From Nansenia antarctica (lineage: Eukaryota; Chordata; Actinopteri; Argentiniformes; Microstomatidae): a stretch of DNA of 64,000 bases. A model generated the notes under the pieces. It saw nothing but the letters and a program-made list of their open reading frames with translations. It was not told the DNA's origin and ran no database searches. Numbering within the stretch: position 1 is the stretch's first letter; every line of letters starts with the position of its first letter. The stretch is taken from the NCBI GenBank assembly GCA_963989245.1, contig OZ022339.1, positions 55,469,295 to 55,533,294 of the forward strand, read 5' to 3'. Below, in pieces: positions 12,101-24,100 of the stretch. A program made the position numbers and the translations under genes.

Positions 12101-15100
12101 GTAATTGTTATTTTATTGCATGTTTTGTAAAGCACTATGAGTTTACATTAATTGGTATGAATATGTGCTCGATAAATGAATCTGCTTTGCCTTGACTTGT
12201 CTACTTAGTTACTGTTGTGTCTATCCTTTGGAAGACCACATAGTCACCAACTCTACACACCAACCTTATTTCCCCTGTGTGTTCTTCCATTTTAGTATAG
12301 TGTCCATGCTGATCCCAGCCACCAGTAAAGCCAAAGTACGACGCACTGGCATCAGTCCCATTCACCTGGCTGTCGAGTACAACAGGAACAACGTCCTGGA
12401 GGTCCTGATCAAAGACGGCTTTGACGTCAACGCCATGTTGTCGACGGAACGGAGTAAGACGTACGAGGACTACCGCAGCACGGCTCTCTACTTTGCTGTC
12501 ATTAACAACAACCTAGATGCCACCGCCATGCTTCTGGAGGCTGGCGCGGACCCCAACCTGGACACCTTCAACCCTCTCCTGGTAGCTGTGAGGCAGGGTT
12601 GCATCGATGCAGTCACTCTGCTGGTGGAGCATGGTGCCAACGTCAATGCTTACGTCCCAACTCACCCAACCTCGTTCCCAGGCACGGTCATGTTCTCTAT
12701 GCAGTATCTGTCCATGCTGAAGTATCTGATGGACAATGGCGGTGATGCCCTGTCCTGTTTTAGCTGCACTTACGGTAACAATCCTCACCCGCCCATTAAA
12801 ATCAGGCGCTCAGAGAGGGATGCCTTGCGCTATGGGGTCAGCGCTGCAGCCAGCACCTCGGAACCTCATAATACTCCTGTTCAGGTCAGTCTAAATATGG
12901 GTAATATACAATACTTTTTATTTAATTTGTATTTCTTTATAGCTCTACTTCAGGAATATCCTGGTGGTATCCTTAGTACACCTGGTAAAGACAAAGTCAG
13001 GGCCCTTTTGCAGAATTGTGTTATTTGTTGTGTTTTATAGAAGAATAGTCGCACACTCTGTTACTACCATTGCATTTTTTTCATGACAGAGTGTGCAACT
13101 ATCTTTTATCTATCCATAACGTTACTCTGCACCTTGTTTAAAGATTGTGGGTGTGCATCTTGGCACTCCTACCAATCTGCCTTTTGTACCATCAGTTCTG
13201 TGAGATGATCTCCACTCCGTCAATATCCCGTTGGGCAGGACCCATCATAGACGTGCTACTGGATTATGTTGGTGACATCAAGCTTTGTTCCCGACTTCTT
13301 GAACACTTAGATAGCTACCCAGACTGGAACGTCATCAAGGAGAAAGCAGGTGAGTCCACCGAAAATAGGCTTGTAAAACAGGCAAAAAAGATTTACGCAC
13401 ACAGTGAAACACGTGACAGACACTGTCAGTGTATAGTAACTGGCTGTGGATGTAACAGTGGGTCGAGGTAACTGCACTGTTAGTGGGCACTGTTATTTCT
13501 GAAATGCATTTCATTGCTTGGATTATTATTTACAAGATTGCCACTAAACTTGGTGCTTTGTGTGTCATGGTGCTGTAGCATCTCCCTGTGATAGTTTTGT
13601 GCATTTTGGTGTGGAGGTTTGGTGTTTGCAGTTTGCACCAGGGCTCCATACCCGTCAGCTGTGACCTTGATGAGTGAAAGCTACCGTCCATGCTGCTGGA
13701 GTTGTGGTCAGGTTGAGGAGGAAATGAAAGCTAGAATGTTGTGCTTTTAATGGACCAACATGTTACCTTTGTGACGGCCCTTGAAGCTAAACGAGGACAA
13801 AACTGGACAAAACTGAAGTCCTACTGAGCATAATCCAGTTTGTAAATAAGCAGGGATTTTGCACTGCTGTGTCTAAAGTAAGTAAGTACGTAAAACAGTA
13901 TTTATAAAGCGCCCTTACCAGCACGTATGCACAGGGTGCTTTATATTTTAAAAATATATACTGTATATATAAAAATACGAAATACGAAAAATGTCTAGAG
14001 ACAGACGACAGTTAGGCTACAGATCCAGTTGACTGGGATTTTGCGCTGCTGTGTCTAGAGACAGACGACAGTTAGGCTACAAATCCAGTGACTGGGACTT
14101 TGCGCTGCTGTGTCTAGAGACAGACGACAGTTAGGCTACAAATCCAGTTGGTTAAAATACTGTGATTTGACGCTACCGGATCGATGAGAAAGAGGCGATT
14201 ATACGTTGTCAGAAGGTTTGAGTAAGTGCAAAAGAAAGAAACTGTAATGTTGATTTTTGGTGCAAGGTCAGCCATGTTTGAACTTGAAAGCCAGGGAAGA
14301 GAAAGACTGTAAGGTAGGGAGATGAAATGGATAGGGAAAGGTATTCTGCTGATGAGAAGATGGTGTGATTTGTTTTCTATTCTGTCTCTCACTGTTAAAT
14401 TGAACCTACCATTAAAATTATAGACTGTTCATTTCTTTGGGGGTAAACTCACAAAATCAGCAGGGGGTGAAATACTTATTTTCCCTACTGTATATATAAT
14501 GTAACAGGATGAGGGGTGGGTGGCCTAGACAGTGACCTTATGCAATAATTGAACACAGAAAAAGATTAGATTCCTGTTGGACAATGGCCAGGAGTGTTTA
14601 TTTAAGGCATACAGAGGTCGCTTCGCTAATGTTACGTGATAGCAGTAATTAAAGTGTCCGTGCTCTTCAATCCCCTGGAAAACACAGGATATTAGCACAG
14701 GAATGAAGACACAGGACTAGCTTCTCTCTTCCCAAGTTTGCTCTCAATTTATTTACAATATCCAATAAAACAGTCATTTTCCCAATATGTCCCTAATGCT
14801 AGCTAGTGTGAAATATATCCTTGTCTTTCAAGACTCAATTAAATGTCCATTTGTTGCAGCATTTATGCTGGTGTGTATGCTATTACCTTGCATAATACAT
14901 TCATAGTATAATTGAATGACATTGTAATACAATAATAAATCCACATTCTCCTCCAATCTATAAACACACACTTTTCAATAAACATATAATAGACCTACTT
15001 ATTCTGGTACCAAGTCATACAGTAGCCTACTATTCTGTGGCAAGAGTGTCTCACTCAAAAACATTCTCAATTGGCTATTCCAAATTATCATCACGACACA

Positions 15101-18100
15101 CTGGGATATAGCAATATAATACAATTTAAACTGTAGTCTTACTTTAAGACTAAAACATTCACAAAACGTAATATTAGTCTATTGGCATCAAATATAAACA
15201 ACAAACTTTCTAAATACTAATCAAAATGACTGTCAAGTGTATTCAGGAAAATCACTTCATCTTACGGTTTTGACCGCATTATAACGTGCCGTTTGGATGC
15301 CTGGCTAGCAGCTAGCTAGCAATGGAAATACAGAAAGGCAACGGGCACAATTCTCACATAACTCAAAAGTCGGATTCTAAACACTCAAATCTACTCAAAA
15401 CATATCTCTGATGTATTCTACATTAATATAATAACAGTTAAAAGTTAATTTGTGTGCTTTTCACGTTGTAACAAACCTGGAAAACACAGGATATTAGCAC
15501 AGGAATAAAGACACAGGACTAGCTTCTCTCTTCCCAAGTTTGCTCTGAAGGCAGCGCGGGAGCGGCCTCTATCCGCTTGTTAAGTCTGACGTCAAAAGTG
15601 ACGTTTAGCCATTTCCGAGTCCAAACCAGAAATTCTCCGCACCAGAGTACCTGTGAACTACAGCGGTAGAATGACAGTTTAATCGTTTTTTAGACTCGGA
15701 TCTATTCATACAACAAGGGACCCAGCACTTTCCCGTTTTCTCCATATTGTCAGGGTATTTGAGCCTCGGAAAAGCGCTATATAAATATAATTTATTATTA
15801 TTATTATTTCGGCATTTCGAAGACAGCGCCTCAGCCAACGTTGGACCCGGAAACACGTCACGACTTAACAAGCGGATATGAAACTGGGCAGACTACCACC
15901 TGACCTACTAAATACAACGCCATTGGCTCCCCTCTTCAGTCCTGATCTAAATTTAACCCCTTACAGTTGGCTGTAGAAATAATGATTAGTTGGCAACTTT
16001 GCATTAAAATAAATGTTATAATTAATAGTTATAGTTATAATAACCATATTATTGGTTATTATTTTCGAGGGTACTACACACTCCCCCACAAACAAAAGTG
16101 GCTCCTGACACTTGACACTAATAATTCAAGAAACTCGTACCACACTGGTAATGTAAACGTGACACCTGTCTGTGTACTACTTAGTTCAGAAACAATGGAT
16201 TGGGTATGTGACAGGTGGGGAGGGGTATGGACTCATATATGGTGGTTGTAAGGGTTGTATGTAGTGATATGGGTTAGACATGTAAGTCCAAGGTGTTGGC
16301 TGAGCTCTAACTGCATTTACTGTGGGATGTAACTGGTAGGTAGGTTGACCCAGGGAGTGGTATGTGAACATGGGGCGAGGTCGCCTTTCTCTGGTGGACT
16401 GTCTCTGTGGTACTTGGTAGTCAGAGTGGTGTGATGGATCCTCTACCTCCTGGTGAGCCACCCGGGGTGTCTCCGTGTCAGTGTTCGGCTGGGGCGAGTC
16501 CATCGCCCGTTCACCATCAGTGTGAGCCTCCTGGTTCTCATCCGCTCCATCTTCCTCTTCCATTCCACCTCTCACAGGTTCAACGGAGGTTTCCCTGCTC
16601 ATACTGGTTCCATTCGGCCGAGACTGGCTCTGCAACAGAGGCGGTAGGTCCTCACTCCTTTGTTCCCTCACAGATGGCCGCAGCCAATACACAGGCACTC
16701 CATCCTCCTCTTCAGATTCACTGGTATCCGGCCTCCGTGTCGGCTCGGTGGTATCACGTGCTGGGAACCTCCCCGTTCTCCTTTGGGTCCTTGGTTTGTT
16801 GACTGTGTCTTGAGGCAGTTCCACAGGTAAGTCGTTCACTTGTAACAGCATGTTTCTGTGCAAAGTGCGAGTGGTGCCTCCGCTCTCTGGGGTTACTTTG
16901 TAGACTGGATTGTCCCCCACTTGCTCTTTCACGATGTAGATTCTCTGCTCCCAGTAGTTTCTACGTTTTCCTCTTTGGCTGAGGTTCCGTACTAGGACCC
17001 GGTCTCTTTCCTGAAGAGTCACACCTTTGCTCCTCCTGTCGTAGTATTTCTTCCCTTTGGAGCTGGACTGTTGGCTGTTCTCGTTCGCTATCCGGTACGC
17101 TTCTGTCATCTTCCCAGCCCACTACTCTGCATATCCTCTTGGAGTTTCCGGATCTCCATCTGCGATGAGGCCGAAGAGAAGGTCGACAGGGAGACGAGGA
17201 TGACGGCCATAGAGCAGGAAGTAAGGGGAGAAGCCTGTACCTTCATGCTTCGTGCAGTTGTACGCATGGACCACGTGGTGGAGATGGTCCTTCCAGTTCT
17301 CTTTTTCTTTTTCACACAGAGTACGAAGCATCTGTAGAAGGGTGCGACTTAGTCTCTCGGCAGGGTTCCCCTGAGGATGGTAGGGTGGTGTTCTGGAGTG
17401 GCCGACGCCGGAGAGCTGTCTGAGGGTTCGGAACAGGTCATTTTCAAACTCCCGACCCTGGTCATGGTGGAGTTTGTCGGGGTATCCGAATCTGGGAATA
17501 AAGTCGCTGAACATCCGGTCAGCCGCCGTCTTTCCTGCTTTGTTCCTCGTGGGATATGCTTGCTAAATGTAGGAAATCAATACAGACGAGTTCAAGTGGG
17601 GAGTTTGATGTTATGCTGCCCATAGGTGCTCTTTCCGGGGTGGTCGGCTTCTTCTGTTTGATACACGGGCACTTTCTGGTGATGTATTCTTCTATGTCTT
17701 TTTTCATAAATGGCCAATAGAACCTCTCCCTGGCTAGACTGAGGACTTTCTCAACACCTACGTGGCCCATGTTGTTATGGAGATGGGTGAGGGCCAGCTG
17801 TCTGTAGGTGGAGGGCAGGACCAGTTGTTTTCGACCTATCGTCCTTCTGTAGAGCAGGCCATCCTCGATGTATAACTTGCTCCATTCTCGCAGGAGTCTT
17901 TTCGTGCTGCCGTCAGCATCATCTGGTGGTGTGTTCTTTTCTTTTGACGTGATCACCTTCCCGATTGCAGGGTCTGCCCTCTGTGCTCTGATAAGTTGAT
18001 CATGGCTGATTGTTTGCAAAGGCTCCACAGAAGGCTGGGCTTGTGATGATTGTTGAGAGCCGCCACCCAGGCAACATCCTTCTGTTCGGCTCTTCGACTT

Positions 18101-21100
18101 CCCTCCCAGATTGCACACACTGCATCATCTGATAACTCCTCCGAGCACTCCGCCATGAGGATGTTGATGTTCAGGGGATAGCGGGACAGGGTGTCCGCGT
18201 CGATGTGGGATTTGCCTGGCCGATAGGTAATGTTGAAGTGGAAATCGGCGAGCTGTCCCACCCAGCGATGGCCCACTGCGTTGAGTTTGGCTGTACTCAG
18301 GACGTACGTCAGGGGATTATTGTCTGTGACGATGGTGAAATGAGGGGCATAGAACAGATCATCCCGGAACTTGTCACATACTGCCCACTTTAACGCCAAG
18401 AACTCCAGTTTCCCACTGTGCAGGTGGTAATTCTCCTCCGCTGGTGTTAATGTGCGTGACCCGTAGCCAATCACTCTCATCTTCCCGTCCTGCTCCTGAT
18501 ATAGAACGGCTCCCAGACCTTTTTGAGAAGCATCTGTGTGGAGTGTAAAGGGGCAGTTGAAATCTGGATACGCCAGCACTGGAGGTTGGGTCAGTCTGTC
18601 GATCAAGCCTTCAAGGACCTGCTGGTGCTCCTCGCGCCATTCTACCGGGGTACGAGATGGCTGCTGGGGACTTTTTGTCTTCCCCTGTGGTGGTTTGGGT
18701 GGGGTGGTGTTGGCGTGGCACTTAGTCTTGAGCAGGTCGTACAGGGGCTTCGCTAGACGGGAGAAGTCTTGCACATATGTACGGTAATAGCTCAGGAAAC
18801 CCAACAGCTGCCTGACCTCCCCCACGGTCTGTGGTCTTTTGTTTTTCAGTATCTGCACTGCCTCGATGTCTTTGGGGTCCACCCTTACTCCATCCGCAGA
18901 CAACAGCCGGCCAACATAGCGGACCTCTTTGCGAAATAGTTCGCACTTCTCCAGCTTTAGTTTGACTCCGTGGCGTTGTAGAGCTTGGAGGACTCGACGC
19001 AGCACTTGTACATGTTCTTCGAAGGACTTGGAGAAACACAGGACATCATCCAGGTAGGGGATGCAACATTCGTCCCTGAGCGTGTCGAGCATCTCCTCCA
19101 TGCTCCTTTGAAAGGCGGCGGGTGCGTTTGACAACCCGAAGGGCATCCTGACCCACTCGTAGAGTCCCCAAGGAGTGGTGAACGCTGTCAGATGTCTTGA
19201 TCCTTCGGCAATAAAGCCCTGGTGGTAGACCTTCCCCTGGTCGAGGATCGAAAACCAGTTGTATCCTCCCAGTGAGTCAGTGAGATCCTGGATCCGGGGG
19301 AGGGGATGTCGGTCTGGCACTGTCTTGCTGTTCAGGAGCCTATAGTCGACACACAGGCATAGTGAACCATCTTTCTTCCTCGCGCATATTACAGGGGCGG
19401 TGTAGGGTGATCGGGACTTGATGATCCATGCCTTCACTATCAAATCCTGAATGTATTCTTTGACCTCCCTGTATAAGGGTTTGGGGATGGAAGCATAGGC
19501 CTTTTGTACTGGCGTGTCATCCTTGAGCCTGATGTCCATCTGCAGGGAGGGGATACAGCCGACGTCACTACTGTCATGAGCGAACGCCCCAGACTCTTCC
19601 TGAAGAACCTCCCTCACCATCTGTTGTTGTTCTGGGCTGAGATGACTGATACCAACAGGCGGTAGCCAGGGCTCAGTGGGAGAAACGATGTTGTTCACCT
19701 CCGCTGTTGTCTTTGTCGCTGTGACGTCAGTCTGCTGAGGCTCTGGTGCATCCATTTCGAGGATCTTGGTGACGTATTGGATGATACCCAGTGGGGTTCT
19801 CTTTGGTAGGATAATGTCATGCTCTGAGTGGTTTGAGACGGGCACTTTGACGTAAGGCCGTCGGGTGTTTTGGACTTCCAGGAGGCCTTCTCCTAAACTC
19901 AGCTGGTCTGTGACGGTGTTCTCCTCTGTTGGTTCATATAAGACACGGGAGTCAGAGGTGTCGAAGTTCGGGGGTACTCTGCACCACACATGTACTGCTT
20001 TCCTTGGCGGGATGACCACATTGTTCCTTCCCACTCTCACTGTGACTGAGCGGTAGTCTGTCTTTCGAGGAACTTGAATGAAGTTGACCATGGCCTTCAC
20101 TTGCTCTTCTTCCATTCCAAAGGCACTGCGTAGAAGACCAATTACTGTGCTTACAGCGTCACCGGATGATCCTCGCCTATGGATGATCTCTTCCAGCACA
20201 TTAGCTCCCAGTATTGGCTGTGACATGGACAGTTGACTGACTAGGAAGGGGGTCTGTATGGTGAGGTCAGGGTCGTCGTTACCTGTGAGGTTGACAGTGA
20301 GCTCCACCCACCCATCATAAGGGATCGCATGGCCACCCATACCTATAACTTCTAAGTTTTCTTCGAGGAGCTCTTGTAGCGGCCTCACTGGGTAGTTGGG
20401 GATATGAGTATTGGCCCATTCTCTGTCGATTATGCTCACCTGTGAGCCTGTGTCAAACAAAACTGTGGCTGGATACCCGTTGATCATACATTTGAGTAAG
20501 CTTCTTTTACCAACAAGAGGAACGGTGACGCTCTTTGTTGTTGTTGGTTGGGCTTAGGTTGTGGCTTGGGGATGGGGTTTAGTGGTTGGGACTGAGGGTG
20601 AATCCCGGTCTCTGGCTGTCCCTTGGCTGAGGCCGGCTCCCGTTTCCCTGAAACTTGGTCCGCTTCAAGCACCCTACTGCCCGGTGTCCTGTCTCACCAC
20701 ACACAAAGCAGTGACTACACTCCTGACGGTTCTGTTCGGTGCAGTTTGGACAACGACATGTTCTTCCTCGTTCTTGACTCTGGGGGTTGGGAATATTGGT
20801 TGGGGGGTGGCTGAGGAGCGTGGCAGGGCTGTCTCTCTTGTCTCCGAGCGGGTTGGGGATATCGGTTGGGAGGTGGTTGAGGAGAGTGGTAGGGCTGGGG
20901 GTGAGGCGAGACTTGAGTTGGTGGCGTTTGTTGATAAGCCGCCTGAGCGCTCCCCATCTGTTTCTCCATCAGAGTGGCCATCATGCGTGACAGGTTCTCA
21001 ACCCGAGTGCTGAGCTGTTGGATGGTCGCGTTATTTTCTGCGGCTCCACTTTTTGGCTTGTCATTGGTTGGCCAGTCGCCTGTTTCCACCTTTGCAGTGT

Positions 21101-24100
21101 GTGCGTGCGTTGCCTTTGGCTGACGAGAGAGTTGGTCGATTCTGCGCTGGTGTTCATTCTCATCGTTGATCATTTTCATTACCTGGCCAAGGATTTCCTC
21201 ATCGGTGAGTTGGCTGTGTGCTATGAGGTCTCAGTCTCTGTCGGATATCAGCGTGCTTTGACCCCAGGCCCTGGTAGATACTGTGGAGAAAGACCTCTTG
21301 GATGGTCTTAGGATCATAGGAGATGTCAGCGTTAGCCTGCTTTGATTGGAAGAGAAGTTTTTGTTTGAGGTCAATCATGCGGTACAGGAACTGCTGAGGT
21401 GATTCTTGGTCGAGCTGTCTAGCACACATCAAATCCTGAAACATCTCTGTTATTGTTTTTTCACCAAGGTGAGAGCGGAGGAAGCCCTTCAGTTCAGATA
21501 CTGTCATTTCATCTTTATTTACGAGCATGTCCCTGAAGGTGCCTGGTTTAATCACTCTTAACACACCACGGACCACTTCTGCCTCTCCAAAGCCCTCTTT
21601 GACTCCCTCATCAATTTGCTTACTGATGCCGTTAAAGCCCATCTCAGAACTCTGGTCCCCCATGTACTTTAAGTTCCCTCCGGGGAAGATAGTGTAGGTC
21701 CTTTAACGAAACAGCTCTCTCTGGCACCCTTGGGGTCGGCATTGTGTGTGACAGCGACTCACCTTGCTGGCTGTTTACAGGGGCTGGCAGGGGAGTAGTA
21801 GCTTCACACCGTCTCAGTTGCTCACCTAGCTGCTCATACATTGTTCTCAGCTCCGTCACTGGCTGTGAGGTTGTGTGGACCTGTAGCTGAGACTGAGCAT
21901 GGGGATGTGGTTGTGTAGTAATAATAATAATAATACATTTTATTTATATGGCGCCTTTCACGGCACTCAAGGTCGCCGTACAACAACAAATCTAAAAACA
22001 GCCACAAAATTCAAAACACAAAAAACATAGAAATATACAGTATAAAACATAGCCAGCAGCAGAGCAGCACGGGAAAAGCAAATCAACAGGGATACGCCTG
22101 CGTAAACAGGTGGGTTTTGAGGTGAGTTTTAAATGAGATGATAGAGATAGAGTAGTTGTGCTTATTTCAGAGTGTGATTGGTTAACATGGTCTGTGTTCA
22201 CAGTGGATGGACTAGGATTAGCATGTACATCAACATCACGTGACCCATTAGTTGGCATATCAACAGAAGCAATCACTCTATTCACCACATCGTTTAACAT
22301 CAACAACTGAGCCATACCTTCATCATCACTGTCTAGCAAATTCTGAGACTGCATATAGGCAACAACAAAGTCTGTGCAACCTTCCTCGTCGTGTGGGCTC
22401 AGCTTGTCTTGATCTGCTTCACTAGCTGCCAGGTCTCTGGCAACATTGTAGATGTCAATGCTTGAGAGTCTGAATAAGTTATTTTTTATGTTCCACACCA
22501 GATCTTTGCGTGTCGTAGTCATGGTGTATGTGTAGTCTTAGTCCTGGTAATGTTTTTTTTCTGCTTAGTCTTATTAACCTGTGGCTCCTGGTGACAGGTG
22601 TACTTTTACCCCTGGATCGGCTGTGCAGCTCCGTAGCGAGGTGAAGACTCTTGACCTTGATCTCCCTCGACTGACACCCACAGGCTGACTCCTGGTCTGC
22701 GGTACACTTGCCCACCTTGTGTCGTGGTTCTGGAATCACTGGACCTGTCGGTCTGATGCTTGTGTAGAGGACGGATCCCAGACCGAGCCCCCAAATTCTG
22801 TTACCCGCACCAGGCGATGATGCGTGATATCAGTAATTAAAGTGTCCGTGCTCTTCAATCCCCTGGAAAACACAGGATATTAGCACAGGAATGAAGACAC
22901 AGGACTAGCTTCTCTCTTCCCAAGTTTGCTCTCAATTTATTTACAATATCCAATAAAACAGTCATTTTCCAAATATGTCCCTAATGCTAGTGTGAAATAT
23001 ATCCTTGTCTTTCAAGACCTAATTAAATGTCCATTTGTTGCAGCATTTATGCTGGTGTGTATGCTATTACCTTGCATAATACACTCATAGTATAATTGAA
23101 TGACATTGTAATACAATAATAAATCCACATTCTCCTCCAATCTATAAACACACACTTTTCAATAAACATATAATAGACCTACTTATTCTGGTACCAAGTC
23201 ATACAGTAGCCTACTATTCTGTGGCAAGAGTGTCTCACTCAAAAACATTCTCAATTGGCTATTCCAAATTATCATCACGACACACTGGGATATAGCAATA
23301 TAATACAATTTCAACTGTAGTCTTACTTTAAGACTAAAACATTCACAAAACGTAATATTAGCCTATTGGCATTAAATAAACAACAAACTTTCGAAATACT
23401 AATCAAAATGACTGTCAAGTGTATTCAGGAAAATCACTTAATCTTACGGTTTTGACCGCATTATTACGTGCCGTTTGGATGCCTGGCTAGCAGCTAGCTA
23501 GCAATGGAAATACAGAAAGGCAACGGGCACGTAACTCAAAAGTCGGATTCTAAACACTCAAATCTACTCAAAACATATCTCTGATGTATTCTACATTAAT
23601 ATAATAACAGTTAAAAGTTAATTTGTGTGCTTTTCACGTTGTAACAAACCTGGAAAACACAGGATAGTAGCACAGGAATGAAGACACAGGACTAGCTTCT
23701 CTCTTCCCAAGTTTGCTCTGAAGGCAGCACGGGAGCGGCCTCTATATGAAACTGGGCAGACTACCACCTGACCTACTAAATACAACGCCATTGGCTCCCC
23801 TCTTCAGTCCTGATCTAATTTTAACCCCTTACAGTTGGCTGTAGAAATAATTATTAGTTGGCAACTTTGCATTAAAATAAATGTTATAATTAATAGTTAT
23901 AGTTACCAAGTTATTATTTTCGAGGGTACTACACTAACAGTAGTTGAATTTGAACACTTGTGGGATCAGCTTGGGCGTGCTGTACATGCCAGAGTGATTA
24001 ACGCAATCATGTTGGCTGACTTGCGGCAAATCCTGGTTGAGGAATGGGATGCATCCCACAGCAGTGTGTGACCAGGCTGGTGACCAGCATGAGGAGGTGC

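Larger units (their letters stand above)
14630..23933 (-). mobile_element. Ty3/gypsy LTR retrotransposon, degenerate
   Basis: The element lies antisense in the last intron of asb2 copy 1. The LTRs are 14630-16078 and 22799-23933; on this strand both begin TGTTAC and end GTACTACA. A 4-bp duplication CTAA flanks the element (14626-14629 and 23934-23937). The primer-binding site is at 22775-22793. Internal order on the minus strand is gag, protease, reverse transcriptase, RNase H, integrase, the normal gypsy order. Frameshifts, a repeat insertion in gag and a deletion in integrase make it inactive. Confidence 0.93.

Noticed and set aside
16407..16802. Plus-strand open frame over the gypsy element
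   Set aside because: It is the shadow of the antisense integrase C-terminal frame. It shows no family motif and has low-complexity composition.
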